Below, piece by piece: positions 30,552-42,235 of a stretch of DNA of 64,000 nt (positions are counted from its first letter, which is position 1; each line of letters opens with the position of its first letter). A program made the translations under genes and the position numbers. The notes beneath the pieces are model-generated. The model was not told the DNA's origin, did not search any database, and saw only the letters and a program-made list of their open reading frames with translations. The stretch is taken from positions 50,402,295-50,466,294 of the forward strand of contig NC_085861.1 in the NCBI RefSeq assembly GCF_034702125.1, read 5' to 3'. Origin of the DNA: Engraulis encrasicolus (taxonomy: Eukaryota > Chordata > Actinopteri > Clupeiformes > Engraulidae).

Positions 30552-31436
30552 GCTGCGACAGTCATTGTGATTCCGTGCAGAATGCATTGCTCACATAGTT
30601 GTGAACACTTGGTGGCAGCATAAGCCTGGTTACGTATGTCAAAGCCGTTTATACACGGCTCTGGGTTATGTCAGTTTGGCTGTACACAAACAGTAAAAAG
30701 TGTGGGGCTCAATGTTGGACAATGTTTTAGAGTGCTTTTTACTGACTGCATGGCTGCAAGAGAAACCATCCATTTCTAGCACATTCAGGTATGAGCTGCC
30801 ATGTTTCCGGTGAAATAAGTGAAGTCATCTGGTCATGTAGTCAAGTTTTTACAGTACTTTAGAGTACACCCACCACCACCACCACCACCACCACCACACA
30901 CACACACACATAACAAAGCAAAGCAGTAGCTACATCATGTCATATTTTGTCAAGACAATATTTTTTAATGAAACAACTTTCAATACATTATATTCACAGA
31001 ATGCATAGTGTAAAAAGAATAAAATAATGAAAATAAATTGGCATAAAATGTAGTGGGCATTCAAATCGCGTGAATGTTCGGCACTAAAACAAAAGAAATG
31101 TAAATGCTTTAAAAAAAAAAGTTCATAATAGGTATTTGGTATTAACAGCAATGTAAAAAAAAATAATTCTTAACACAATAATAATATCATGATATCGTAA
31201 GCATAATATTGTAAACATAATATCATAAACATAAGATCGTAAACATATTCATCTTGTAAATCTCTGGTGGTTGGTGATTGCACGGTAGACCATCACAGCA
31301 CACAGAAGAAAATGCAGTCTGGGCCGCCATGGTGCCACTATATGGACACCACAGTTATGGGGCAGTGTGGAGGAGGTCACTCCACTTTCCCTCATCTGTC
31401 TGTCCAGTTTGAGAACAGATCAGCTAAGGTTTACGC
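30552..31436. other. Noncoding stretch
   Basis: No exon recognised. It contains a (CCA)n(CA)n microsatellite at about 30869-30910 and AT-rich ATCATAA/GTAAACATAATAT repeats at 31180-31250. Confidence 0.5.
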
Positions 31437-31766
31437 CAGTGTTCCTCAAACTTTTTTTCAGGCCAAGGACCACTTTGCCTCCCCAAAAATGTTCAGGGAC
31501 CACCTGTCAACTGAATTGACAGTTAACGGGTGCTAATTTGACACTGCTGATTTCGATGCAGATTACTTACCGGTAATTCACATTAATTCACATTACATGC
31601 CTGTCTTGTTGTGGTGAAAATATGACAGCTATACATGCCTTTGAAATAATGTCACAAATATAGCCTACTCCTAGCTTGTCTTGAAAAAGTAGAAATCCCC
31701 TTGCGGACCACCTGAGCTCTGTCGCGGACCACTAGTGGTCCCCGGACCACACTTTGAGAATCACTG
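31437..31766. mobile_element. hAT/Charlie-like MITE
   Basis: Ends CAGTGTTCCTCAAACTTT and TTTGAGAATCACTG match the CAGTGGTTCTCAAA terminal type of hAT elements. Flanks GTTTACGC (31429-31436) and GTTTAAGC (31767-31774) agree at 7 of 8. The interior repeats GGACCAC several times. Confidence 0.92.
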
Positions 31767-32062
31767 GTTTAAGCTATAGCCTACCCAGCCCTACAAAGCC
31801 TATTTTGGCAGACGAGGTAATTGATAAGGGCCCTACCAAATCTGCCCTCTAGGGGGGGCCCAGTCATGCTACAGTCAGAGCCGTACGGCTATGGCTACAG
31901 TACATACCAGCAAACATAATGCAAGAGGGTCCCATTTTAGCATTTCGCCCATGGCCCGTAAATGGTAGAACTGCTGCTGCCAGCTCATGAATGCTCCTGC
32001 TAATGTGTCCTGTCAGTGAGTAACAGGGCAGTGCAACTGCAACAGGTACAAATAGCTGAAGC

Positions 32063-34809
32063 TTACAGCTTCTGCCGACATAGTGGACATGTCCCGAACT
32101 CAGCGAACACCCTGTTAGCACATGGGAGGCACAGGCAGCGATGTCCACAGCGGGGGGCCAGACGAGCCTCGCTCACCAGACACACCACGCACAAGTCTTC
32201 TGGACTGGTCCCTGGAACCAAAAAGGTGTATAAGTCACACACATGTCTCACATGTGTCGTTTACTGTAAAAGCGTTTGACTTTTACTTAGTTAACCCTCT
32301 GAGGTCTAATTGCCCTTGAGAGGGCAATTTGACATGTCTCCAAAAACAAATCTGTAACTCTGTGAGTTTTTGTCATTGAAACATATAAGATACACCATTA
32401 GAAACCTCAGACCTTCCAGATTTCACATATATATATATATTGAATAAATTATATAGCTGGCCCAATTTTAAAAAAAGTGAAAAGAAATCTTCGCATATTC
32501 TGTACTCTCTGCCTGTAGCAGCCACACGTATAGCTATTTATAAGTAAAGTACTGGTGCTTGAGTGGCTATTCAGAGGTGACAACACGCCCCTTTCATCTA
32601 GGGTAAACACAGCCATGCTCCTCACTTGGCCACAGGACAAAGAGAGTGACAGGGGGGTGTGTTATCAGAGCACATGGAGATTGACAGGGGGGTGTGGGCC
32701 ATTAGAGGTTTTTCACACCTATCTCATTAGTATTCAAATGAGACAGGCAGTGGCCTGACATAGTGTTTCTTTTTTGCATTTTGTATGAAAACAACAAAAC
32801 ATTTCTAAATGCCTTTTTTACTTTTATGCAGCCAACACATTTGTTTACAAGATTCAAACTTCAAAGGTCTTGGCTAGATATATTTATTGGGTGTTTTCTT
32901 GCACTTTTTGAAGACCTCTGAAACCTGTTTTTTTGTACAGTTGTGTTTATACTCAATTTAAATAAAACATGTTTGTATGACACCCAATTTTCTTTCAGAT
33001 TATTTATTGTCAGGCTTTTCAGAATGCAACCATATATTTCACTTTTGCATAGATGCTTACTGTTAGTTGAAAATACTTGAAAATGTCAGGGTGGTGCAAG
33101 CAGCCTAAAAGCCTCTGAAAGGCCTTAGACCTCAGAGGGTTAAAATGTCAGGATCTCAATGCCTCTTATTCATTTGGCTAATACTGTATCTAACTTGACT
33201 CTAACCTGGTGTGAAAGGGGTGTTGTTCCTTTGGACCTCTGGGTGTTCCTTTAGTTTCTTCTGAGTCATCTCAGTCCTTCTCTGCAATGGAGGAGGGGTC
33301 TTCTCATATCTACATTCAAACGTGCTATGAGGAATAGGGCAGGACAATGTTCTTTTGAACAAATGGCGTCTTCCAGAGCCTGAAAGGTAGAAATGCAACC
33401 AAAAGATGAATCCATTACATCAAAACATTGGAAAAAAGAATCAAATTATCAGAAGTATGGAGAGTGTGCAATCTCACCGAGAAGGAGTATTGTGGTGGTT
33501 TGCCCGTAGACATCAAAGATGGCCCAGAGGGGTTGACTAAGGTTCAGAGAGGTCTCCTCACAGCCTTGTTTTCCAGTGGATGTCTTAAAACACAGCTGAC
33601 CAGTTGAAGCCATCCAGAAGGTGACCATGATGCCAGGTGTGCAGTCATCTGTGGGCACTGGCAGGGCAGCGTACCCAGGCCTACTTGTCAGGTCGGGCAC
33701 AGCAAGCGATGGTAGTGGGCCAGTGGTTGGGCACACGTTGGTGAAGCCTACCCTCATGGCACCTTCCCAGGCACGAAGGGTTCGCTCCACCTTGACCGTC
33801 ACCTTCTCTTTTACCCTGATTGGGCGGCTGCTGAACACCAGGCCGTTCTGGAAGGTCTCCAAGTCTCTGGAGGCCCTGAGGTTTCCATGGCTGAGGGTGA
33901 TATCCTTGCCCACGGCTCTAGGGTGGAAGGTTAGTGGGCCCAGACAGGCACGTCCACAGATGTGCTCACCTGTTTGACCGACAAATAAATGAAAGGGAAA
34001 CGGAATAGAGATAAATGAGGTGAGCACAGGAAACTCTCTGATACAGTTGATCTACAACAAACAGCTGTATCTAAGTAACACAGGGACCTAGACAAATATG
34101 TGTATTACATACAGTACCTTATTGAAAAGAAGAATGTCAGGGCCCTAATTATTGCTCAAGCTGTAAACTGTATATTGCCATAGAATGTAGCTTGTAATTT
34201 GTAGGCAATTGCATTTACCTGAGTAATTGATTTAAAACCAAAACGTAACATGGTAAATGCTTTATTGTGTCCTAAAGCAGTTGATGTGAATAAAGACTGA
34301 GTGACAGGTTGGTGGGTGAATGTAATTATGTTCAAAAGAGCTTGTAAACTACATAATTGAATGTTTTTACTCGAATTAAAGAAAATACATTGTGAAAAAA
34401 AAGGTTACTGATCAAGGAAAAAAAGATTATTTGAGAAATTCTTTGACGACAAACTTGATGAGTTCCTCACTTGCTATCCCTTCACAGTAGGGCCACTGGC
34501 AAAGTATTCCAGAGGGAATTTCCACTTAACTACTGTAACTGTCACAGCATCACAAGCAACGCAGCTCAACTGTGGACTTTCTTTATCCTACCTTTAAAAT
34601 CACACACCCTTTTCAAAGTGTAGGCTAATTGAAGGTAAGTTACTCTATTATTAAGAGGTATACATTGTACTTTTCCACAAATAGGTCTAAGTGTCAGAAA
34701 ACATGCCAATAAAACAAGAACCATCCTGCATATGACATTTGTGGAAAGACAGATTTGACTGAACAGACCAAAGGACATCAAAATTCTTACCCTTCTCGGT
34801 CCTGGTCAT
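32063..34809 (-). CDS. NEURL3-like Neuralized/RING E3 ubiquitin ligase (copy A, intact)
   Basis: Likely E3 ubiquitin ligase of the Neuralized-like 3 type. In this family the NHR domain binds substrate and the RING recruits an E2. Four coding exons on the minus strand: 34791-34809 (MTRTEKG), 33478-33969 (NHR), 33206-33379 (basic linker) and 32063-32211 (RING, stop), with GT/AG boundaries all in phase 1, for 277 residues. The NHR spans about residues 10-168: LTFHPRAVGKDITLSHG, ETFQNGLVFSSRPI, MRVGFTNVCP and PLWAIFDVYGQT. The RING is C3HC4: CVVC, CGHRCLC, CANR, CPLC. The start is set by the matching 19-bp exon in copy B; an in-frame ATG further upstream (34869 direction) would lengthen the N terminus. 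A piggyBac-type element fills intron 3. The closest family by architecture is NEURL3; orthology is inferred. Confidence 0.88.
32295..33139. mobile_element. piggyBac-like non-autonomous element in neurl3-like A intron 3
   Basis: Ends CCCTCTGAGGTCTAAttGCC and the GGCCTTAGACCTCAGAGGG side are inverted repeats beginning CCC. Both are flanked by TTAA (32291-32294 and 33140-33143), the piggyBac signature. The 845-bp interior has no transposase ORF. Confidence 0.9.
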
Positions 34810-35105
34810 CTTTTCTGCTGCAGTATTGCCACAACAGCTATTCAAATCTTGACCTTGGCTGTAGTTCAAATGGGTAAGGCACCGTGCTGTTAGGCCAGGG
34901 ACCCTTGCTCGATTGTGGCCTGAGGTAATTTCACGATTTTTTCCAAGGCATCAAAAATATACTTTAAAAAATAAAATATCTTTTTAACATCTATTTAAAA
35001 TATCTAAATGAAAATAAAGCTATTCAAATAGTTCCATGAGCAGATATTCCTCCAGTAAGGTGAACTCTCTGTCTCTGTTTCGCCATTGTGTAGGCCTAGA
35101 CTATA
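34810..35105. other. Upstream flank of neurl3-like A
   Basis: No TATA box comparable to that of copy B is seen on the minus strand. TTGAACTACAG just beyond 34860 could be a splice acceptor for a 5'-untranslated exon. Confidence 0.35.
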
Positions 35106-35107
35106 TA

Positions 35108-35345
35108 TGAAGAGTTCAGATGCAAAACCCCCTAAGTGCCATTTCAGAAAATAATCTTAATTCATTTTTATTTAATACAAAGCTATCGAAATTGCATATT
35201 TTCTTACTTTATTTATGTAATATAACTATTTATATGTATTATCAAGTACAGGATTGTAAACCAAACCAACAAAGGGGTTCTCTAAAATTATAGAAGTGCC
35301 GATCTTCAGAAATGGAGTTAGGGGGTTTTGCATCTGAACTCTTCA
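35108..35345. mobile_element. TA-flanked MITE (TGAAGAGTTCAG family), copy 1
   Basis: Ends TGAAGAGTTCAGATGCAAAA and TTTTGCATCTGAACTCTTCA are perfect inverted repeats bordered by TA. Two copies exist in the window; the second (44857-45095) has an empty counterpart. Confidence 0.93.
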
Positions 35346-36677
35346 TATAGTTAGCTACTCAATTTCAGTTATGTTTTCAGTTATGACACACGTGACAAGA
35401 ATACGCAAAGGGGCGTGGTTGAAAAAATGGGGCAAGCCGTTTAAAGTAAAGCTCTGTTTGACCACGTGCGAAGAAATAGTGTGTCAGTAAGACAGGAAGT
35501 CGGCATTTTATTGAATGGTAGTTTATGAGTTTGGCATAATAAAAGGAATAGCTCAAATCTCTATATTTTTCAGATTAAATGCCCAACTGCATGAATTGAC
35601 ATGTGAATAAGATTAAAAGACCACACTAACAGGGAGAGTGACACTTTGAATTACAGCGTCATAAAGCTGTGTAACCATATCCTGAGTAATTATACCATGG
35701 ACTAAGCTCAGGTGGTGGCAGTCATAAAAAAGTACTACTGTGTGTCTACACTACAGTGAGAGATAACAATGGTATCACAAACTGCCAATAATCTCTAGAA
35801 CTGTCATAGTGCTGCAGAGTGCATCCACACAGTGGCCCTCATTTATCAAACTTGCATAGAAACCATCGCAGAAATGAGTGCAGATCTCGTCGTACGACGA
35901 GGCTCACGTGAGATTGACTAAACATGCGTACCTCTCCAATCTCATTTTAAGAGCTAGCTAATCTAGGCCAGGTAGTGAGTCTGCATCCCACACCAGAGCT
36001 GCTGCACTGCAGGTTGCAGGTTCGAGATTGAGCCTGGACAGCACAGGAAGACCTATCACATGAGATGTCTTGTCCTGGCTCATGAAAATTAAACTAAAGT
36101 TCGCACACCAGCCTCCAGTTTCCTTTCATTTAATATGACGTTTCGGGCAGCATGCCCTTCATCTTCAAACCTGGTCTGATGAAGGGCATGCTGCCCTAAA
36201 CGTCATATTATATGAAAAGAAACGAGAGCCTGGTGTGGGACTTAAGTTTCAATTTTCATTTGATTTTGCTAGTCCTGCACCCATTCTTTTTTTTTTTTTT
36301 TTACTGAACATGTCTTAATGGCTCATCACGGGAATTCCTCTAAACGATCTAATTTCAACATGAGTGATCCTTCTCACTCCTGGACCGGTTAAATATTAGC
36401 ACCGGCTTATGTACATGCACTGATAAGAAAGCATCAGCACGTGATGTAGGCTAATTTCACTTTCAGTGAGCGTGAAAAATGAAAAAAAGGTTGCACCATG
36501 CATAGGTTTCTTTATTACATAGGTTTATTGCATACGTTTCTTTATTACTTTCAGTGAGCGATAACAATTTACTAATGACTGCATGGCATTGTTGAGGACA
36601 TGTTGAATTTACATAGGCCTACATTCTAAATTGAATTATCTGTAAAAGCTTTTGATATGGATTGCCAATGGTATTTA
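35346..36677. other. Noncoding stretch with a fold-back repeat
   Basis: No exon seen. At 36130-36225 TTTAATATGACGTTTCGGGC.. pairs with the ..CTAAACGTCATATTA side around GCATGCCCTTCATC / GATGAAGGGCATGC, a common fish fold-back repeat. CCTCATTTATCAAACTTGC at 35840 starts another known type of dispersed repeat. Confidence 0.5.
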
Positions 36678-36850
36678 TTAAAAATACATTACACTAAACT
36701 TTGACGATGCTGTCATCCGAAGCAACTTAACTTTTACAGAGTATTGGTTTTAATATGCAATTAGTTAAGTTTTTGTTAGGAGCCTTGCTCACAGGCACTT
36801 CAGCCATATGAAGGTGGAGCCACAGGGTGGGATTCGGACTTGCAACATTG
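36678..36850 (-). repeat. Degenerate tRNA-derived SINE
   Basis: On the minus strand: GTTGCAAGTCCGAATCCCACC (B-box region), GTGCCTGTGAGCAAGGCTCC, then a worn tail ending AGTGTAATGTATTT. Same family as 15762-15982. Confidence 0.65.
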
Positions 36851-37092
36851 CACGTTTTATACCGTTTGACAACATTAGATACATCATACATCTGTGGGTT
36901 TGCATAAACTTACTCAATTTCAATGAGATTGATCAGAGGAAGGCCTCATTATTTGGTTTCACATAAAGCACCAGTTTTAAGTCATGGTTATTAACACATG
37001 ATTTTACCTCTTTAAGTTAAGATTAAGTTAAGTACAGAACATTTTACGAGGCAGTTCTGCACATTACTATGGAGAGAGAACAGTATCAATAT

Positions 37093-37260
37093 TAAGAAAT
37101 GAATGTCACACCACTCACCAATATATTTCGTGATCCACAAACAAATGTAATAACATTCGCAAATATAATTCATACATTTCATGATCCACAAACAAATGTA
37201 ACAACATTCACAAATATAATTCATGATGCACAAATGAATGTAACCCCATTCACAAATGCC
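37093..37260. repeat. Short tandem repeat near the arm 1 terminus
   Basis: Three diverged units of CACAAACAAATGTAA.. ACATTCRCAAATATAATTCAT. Mirrored in arm 2 at 46765-46925. Confidence 0.75.
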
Positions 37261-37564
37261 AGCGCAGTTCTATTAATTTGCAAACCGATCTACATATATT
37301 CGCAAACCCTATACATATTTGTGACTTCCATTGTATTTGTGTGTGGATTTTTGAGACTGTCCTGACGGTATATGACACACAAATGTGCTCAGCCAATCAC
37401 ATCAGCCGGCGTTCGAGCGTAAGGTTGAAGACATTGCGCTTCTATTACGCAGAGAAGGCTACTAGTGCGAAGCCACCATAGATCTTTATACACCGATCAG
37501 AGGAAATAACCGGAAGTAGAGCCATTACTGAAGTGCTCCCTGACGTAAACTCGTAATTGAAGCG

Positions 37565-37885
37565 GATTCCCAGATTGACGCTCCCAACTCAGGACGCTCC
37601 CATTTCATCTCGCTCCCACTAGCCAGACTATCGGTACCACCGCCATATGACGGAGCCAGTTATCTTGTTGATGTTAGTTTTTTGTTTCTAACCCTAACCT
37701 TAACCCTAACCTTAACCCTAAACCTAACCCTAACCCTAAACCTAACCCTAAATTGCTTGTATGTGGCAGTATATGATAATACGTGAAATATAATCGGGTG
37801 GGACCGCACGTCCGGGAGTGATAGAAACACCTGGGACCGCACGTCCGGGAGCGATCTCAGTTGGGAGTCTCCATCCGCTTACCAC
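37565..37885. mobile_element. 321-bp insertion with telomere-type repeats in arm 1
   Basis: TGAAGCG borders it on both sides (37558-37564 and 37886-37892), and arm 2 shows the empty site (AATTGAAGCGTATGCAG on its minus strand). Ends GGATTCCCAGATTGACGCTC and the GAGTCTCCATCC side are weak inverted repeats; ACGCTCCC / GGGAGCG words recur inside. It carries the CCCTAA run at 37687-37752. Confidence 0.85.
37687..37752. repeat. Interstitial telomere-like (CCCTAA)n tract
   Basis: About ten units alternating CCCTAA, CCTTAA and CCTAAA. Degenerate and internal, so not a chromosome end. Confidence 0.9.
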
Positions 37886-37930
37886 TGAAGCGTATGAAGT
37901 TCCTGACTTTCACATCATCTTTGTACAAAT

Positions 37931-40530
37931 ATGTCTGGATCTGGACTAACGTGTGCCGTAATCGGATGTCACAATAACAGCAGAACGCTAAAAATGTGGA
38001 AAAAGAGCGTATGTGCGCTTCATAGTCCACAGTTTAAAGAGGATTGTCCTTGTTGTGTGCCCTACGGTGTAAACCGCTTCCCCGGCCGTGCTGAGGATGA
38101 AGACATTCGCAAGATATGGATTAAAAACGTACACCGAAAGGACTTTGCCCCCAAACAAGTATTCAATGGTATGTATTTTTATTTCTAGGTGGTTAGTGTA
38201 GTTAAGTAGGCCTATTGTAAGCCAGTGTCTATGTAACATAAACTGGTGGCAACAATTATTTAGCTTGGCTAGCTAACGCTAGTTACGATTATTTAGCATT
38301 CTTTCATTAATACCTAAGTTTCCCCAGGAGTGGGAAGAGCACCATGAGCCCCATGGGTTATCTGTTCTGTGTGTGTCATGGTACATGTGTGTGCTTATTT
38401 TCGATTATTTGTGTACGTGTGTGCCCTTTGAAAATGAAAATGTGACCCTGGCAACTTAGCTAATTCTTTTGTTATGCTAGCGGAGTTTTGGCAAGGCTAG
38501 CCAGGTTACACTGACTTTAATAAGAAGTCAGGCTAGGTTTTTGGTAGCACCATGAGCCCCATGGTTATCTGTGCTGTGTGCCATGGTACATTTTGTGTGA
38601 TTATTTACGATTATTTGTGTATGTGTGCCCTTTGAAATGGAAATGTGACCCTGGCAATTTAGCTAATTCTTTTGTTATGCTTAGCGGAGTTTTTGGCAAA
38701 GCTAGCCAGGTCGTGTGACTGACTTCAATAAGTCAGGCTAGGTTTTGGTAGCTTTTGTTTTGTCCATAACCTAGCCCAATTTTATTTTCATCTCTTAAAT
38801 CGACCACCATGTCTGTATTTGTAATAATGTTTGGCATTTTATTGGAAATAAAGTGGCGGGGACAAGCTAGGTTAATCTCAAAAGTGGTAGTGTCTGTGAG
38901 AATGACTGCAGCCATGGCAAAGATAATTTTCTGTTTCATGTGTAACAGTCAATTATATTTTTTATCGCATCTTATCCCACCCTCCTTAGGTGTGTGGAGT
39001 ACACTTCCCTGACGGCAGACCAACGCAGGAACACCCATATCCCATAATATGGGATATGAATATAGTGTAAGTTTACATGTATTTAACAAATAACTTCAGT
39101 GCTTTTTTCTTAATTACCTTAACCATATGTTGTTAAAGTACTTTTGGAGCGATTTGCCTCCAGACGTTAGACTCTCTCCCATCTGCCACTACTTTTTAAT
39201 CTAGGCTAAAAAAAAATGTTGTTATGCTTTCTCTCCTTAAGGCACTGCTTTTATGTAACTAAATTGCCTTTCAACACTTGTGTCTTATTATTCCATGCAA
39301 GAGTCTACATCTGCTAATTGTAATATAATGCAATGTGAAGTGACATTTAAAGTGTTCTGTAGGACAGTGGCGTTGTAATTAACTGTTTTAAAAGCTGTTG
39401 GTGTTTTTTGTTCCTTCTCATATTTATTCTCAGAAAGCACCATCATGTGGAAGACCACCCACAAAGAGGAGATGTCTCCAGCCCCCAACAGAGAGACCAT
39501 GTGATGAGCCTCCTGTGACAAATTCTGATACCGAAGTAGGGCATAGCTTGGAGGATAGTCTGTCTCCACACCAATGTGATGTTGGCACTCAGTGGCCAGA
39601 GCGTAGTGATCATGATTATTGTTCGATGAAGTCAACAAAAGATGCAAGCACACAAACAGATCCTACACCATCACTGTCAGCTCATGACATGGATGATAAA
39701 GTGTCAAAATTTTACATTGGACTAGACATCATCAGCTTTTGGCAACTTTTGAACACCATCATTGGCTTTCTTCCACAGTCGAAGACGTTCAAATTAACAG
39801 TCCATGAACAGCTACTGCTGGTCCTAATGAGGCTTCGGCTTGGCTTAATGTTCACAGATTTGGGATCAGCAGAACTACAGCCTGTGATATGTTCGCAATG
39901 TGGAGAGCAACACTTTCCCAAGGGAAAATCTTTTTTTTGGCTCCCTCGAGACACTCTGAATAGAGTAAGACCCTCAAGTTTTCTTGAACACTATCCCAAT
40001 GCAACATGCATCATAGATTGCACTGAAATATTTGTCCAAAGACCGAAGAACTTGGGGAAAAGAGCAAAAACATACAGCAACTATAAGCATCACAACACCT
40101 ACAAAGTCCTCTATTGCATAGCCCCCCAATGGTTTTGTGATGTATTGTGTCAAAACTGTTTGGTGCCAGAGCTAGTGACATTTTTATCACAAAAAACTGT
40201 GGATTTCTGTCACATTTGATTTTTGGTGATCAGATTTTGACAGACCGGGGATTCACAATTGGAGATGTTCTTCCTCCAGGAGTGACATTGGCTATTCCAG
40301 CACTTACACGTTGATGTACACAACTATCAGAACAGGAAGTCACAAGAACCCGCCGTCTCGCCAATGTCCGAATTCATGTTGAACGTGCAATAAGAAGGTT
40401 AAAATGCTTCAAAATTTTGAGTAATGTAATTCCAGGTTGTTTAAAACATGTTGATGACATTTTGACTATTTGTGCAGGCCTGTGTAACCTTCTTGAAATC
40501 TTACAAACATGTTTGGCATACACTACACTT
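37931..40530 (+). pseudogene. THAP-domain DDE transposase (ISL2EU/IS5-like), broken
   Basis: Transposon-encoded protein. Exon 1 (37931-38158) and exon 2 (38990-39064) join in frame to a THAP zinc-finger: C-x4-C near the start (CAVIGC), then CGVHFPDGRP and EHPYPIIWD. Exon 3 starts at 39434 (KAPSCGRPPTKRR) and leads into FYIGLDIISFWQLL, VHEQLLLVLMRLRLGLMF and the catalytic core of a DDE_Tnp_4-type nuclease. The core shows CIIDCTEIFVQRP (first Asp), RAKTYSNYKHHNTYKVL, LTDRGFTIGDVLPPGVTLAI (second Asp) and RIHVERAIRRLK (Glu). Lesions: frame shifts near 39855-39935 and 40110-40240, and a TGA near 40312. No YqaJ-type second ORF, often present in ISL2EU elements, is seen. Family call from domain order; inactive. 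Confidence 0.85.
38337..38755. repeat. Two-unit tandem repeat in the THAP intron
   Basis: Units of about 210 bp start GCACCATGAGCCCCATGG and contain GTGACCCTGGCAA, TTAGCTAATTCTTTTGTTATG and AGTCAGGCTAGGTTTT. The same pair lies in arm 2 at about 45615-46030. Confidence 0.85.
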
Positions 40531-41410
40531 GTCCCTGTCTGTAGGCCTACATGTCAGCATCATCTTCCAACTTGTCAGCGATAATATGCCCAAGATATTT
40601 TGTACTGCTTGACACACAGTGATTGCCCTGACAGGTAAAACGTTGGAAAGACTTCCTGAACACAACACTTTTTTTGCATTGTACTGTATTTTTTTGCATT
40701 GTACTGTAGGCCTACATCAAACTCAACCCCAGAGCACACATTCAGAAGTTGCTGAAACTCAACAGTGCCGGGGGACATGGGCCTAATAACCAGATCATCA
40801 AATGGTTGAAAACGGTGCATGTGTTTTATTGTCTGTGTCTAAATCTCGTCATACATCCAGTGTGTTTTGTTTTTTTAACAGACGTGTTTTCACAATGACA
40901 CTCTGAGAATTTACTTTTGGACAAAGTGTCTTGTGTATAAAATGGTGTGCAGACAGCCGGAGTGTGTGTGTTGCGTAAAGGAGCAAGTGCTTTGCAAAGA
41001 TACCAGCTGAAAGTGTAATGCTTGACTTTTGATTAAGGTAAAGCAGCATGTGTTTAAGTTATAGTACCAACAACTGAACAATATGCTACTTTGGTTTAAG
41101 CATCGGCCTATTGTGTTTAAGCAGTAGCCTAGGCAAAAACTGTAACAAAGTAAAAACAAAACAAAGAAAATATAACTGGCGAATGAATTAAGAACCTGAA
41201 TTTTCACCAGCATTTGACCGGTTGTTAATTTAAAACAGGCATGCATATATATCTATATCTATCTTTAGAAAATAGGCCTACGTTAACAACAGGGAATCTT
41301 TATCTTTTCAGGTCAAGGTGGCCTAAGGTGCTGGGGGAAACTCTCTCTCTAGGCTAGGCCTAATCAGAAAGCAAGGTGTGTGTGTGTGTGTTTTTTTTTT
41401 TAAACCTGTC
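40531..41410. other. Noncoding stretch in the centre of the inverted repeat
   Basis: No coding match. A short TTTTTTGCATTGTACTGTA duplication is at 40671-40710. Confidence 0.5.
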
Positions 41411-41412
41411 AT

Positions 41413-41911
41413 TAAAGGGACACTGCAAGATTTATAGTTGTTTATTTCCAGTATTCATGCTGCTCATTCAAAAACGTTTTTTCATGAATATTTACCACCA
41501 CCATCACGTTCTAAGTATTCATTATGACTGGAAAATTGCACTTTCATACATGACAAAGGGGATCTTCTCCATTGTCTGCCATTTTGAATTTCCAGAAATA
41601 GCCATTTTTAGCTGCAAAAATGACTGTACTTGGGCCATAACAGAAAATCTGAGTTTATTATTTAGTAAACTTTCATGAAATATACTTTCATCAAATTTGG
41701 CAATAGGCAACCCAGTTACAATGAGCAGTATATAGTTGCAGTACCCTTTTTGATGAGTGGAGGTGCAAAACGCACACCAGAAACAGAGGTGCTGGCAACC
41801 AGAAAAAGCAATTGTAGAAGGAGAGAGGTGCCGCACACTCACAAGTTATATAAACAGTTTTTTTAATGTGACACACCCTTTTTGACCATTTCCTGCAGTG
41901 TGTCCCTCTAA
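41413..41911 (+). mobile_element. AGGGACACTG-family miniature element with internal insertion
   Basis: TTAAAGGGACACTGCAAG to TGCAGTGTGTCCCTCTAA, with the family landmarks GTATTCATGCTGCTCATTCA and CTTCTCCATTGTCTGCCATT. A segment at about 41752-41877 (GATGAGTGGAGGTGC..AATGTGACACACC) is not in other copies, a younger insertion; TTTTTGA(C/T) words surround it. Confidence 0.85.
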
Positions 41912-42235
41912 CTGATAAAATAAAGCCTTGTTGGCCTCAACATGTCATTAATTTCACCATGTAAAATTGTGCCTTGCAAGAACTGATATTTTGAGGCAGT
42001 GTTAAGACAGTGGGTTGCACCAGCTGATTGCTTAGGCTACTTAACCACAGCCCTTTTAGAAGACATCACCTCCCGTCCTCTCCTTGTGGTAGCGTCTCCA
42101 GCAATAAGTAAGGATTTGGCGCCCCTTAGTGGCAAGCTGTGCACCCAGCGATGAACAAACAGACTGCAAAACTCAGACAATCGCATATTATGTGGCAGAG
42201 GTAATGATAAAATGATGTCTGGTATAGTCAGGAGG

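Noticed and set aside
33621..33977. Plus-strand frame of 118 codons opposite the NHR exon
   Set aside because: Antisense shadow of the NHR exon; its mirror appears at 60790-61149 for the same reason.
37687..37752. Chromosome end or telomere
   Set aside because: The CCCTAA units are few, degenerate and embedded between intact unique sequences on both sides.
39434..40219. Functional transposase
   Set aside because: Frame shifts and a TGA separate the catalytic blocks, so this copy cannot make a complete enzyme.
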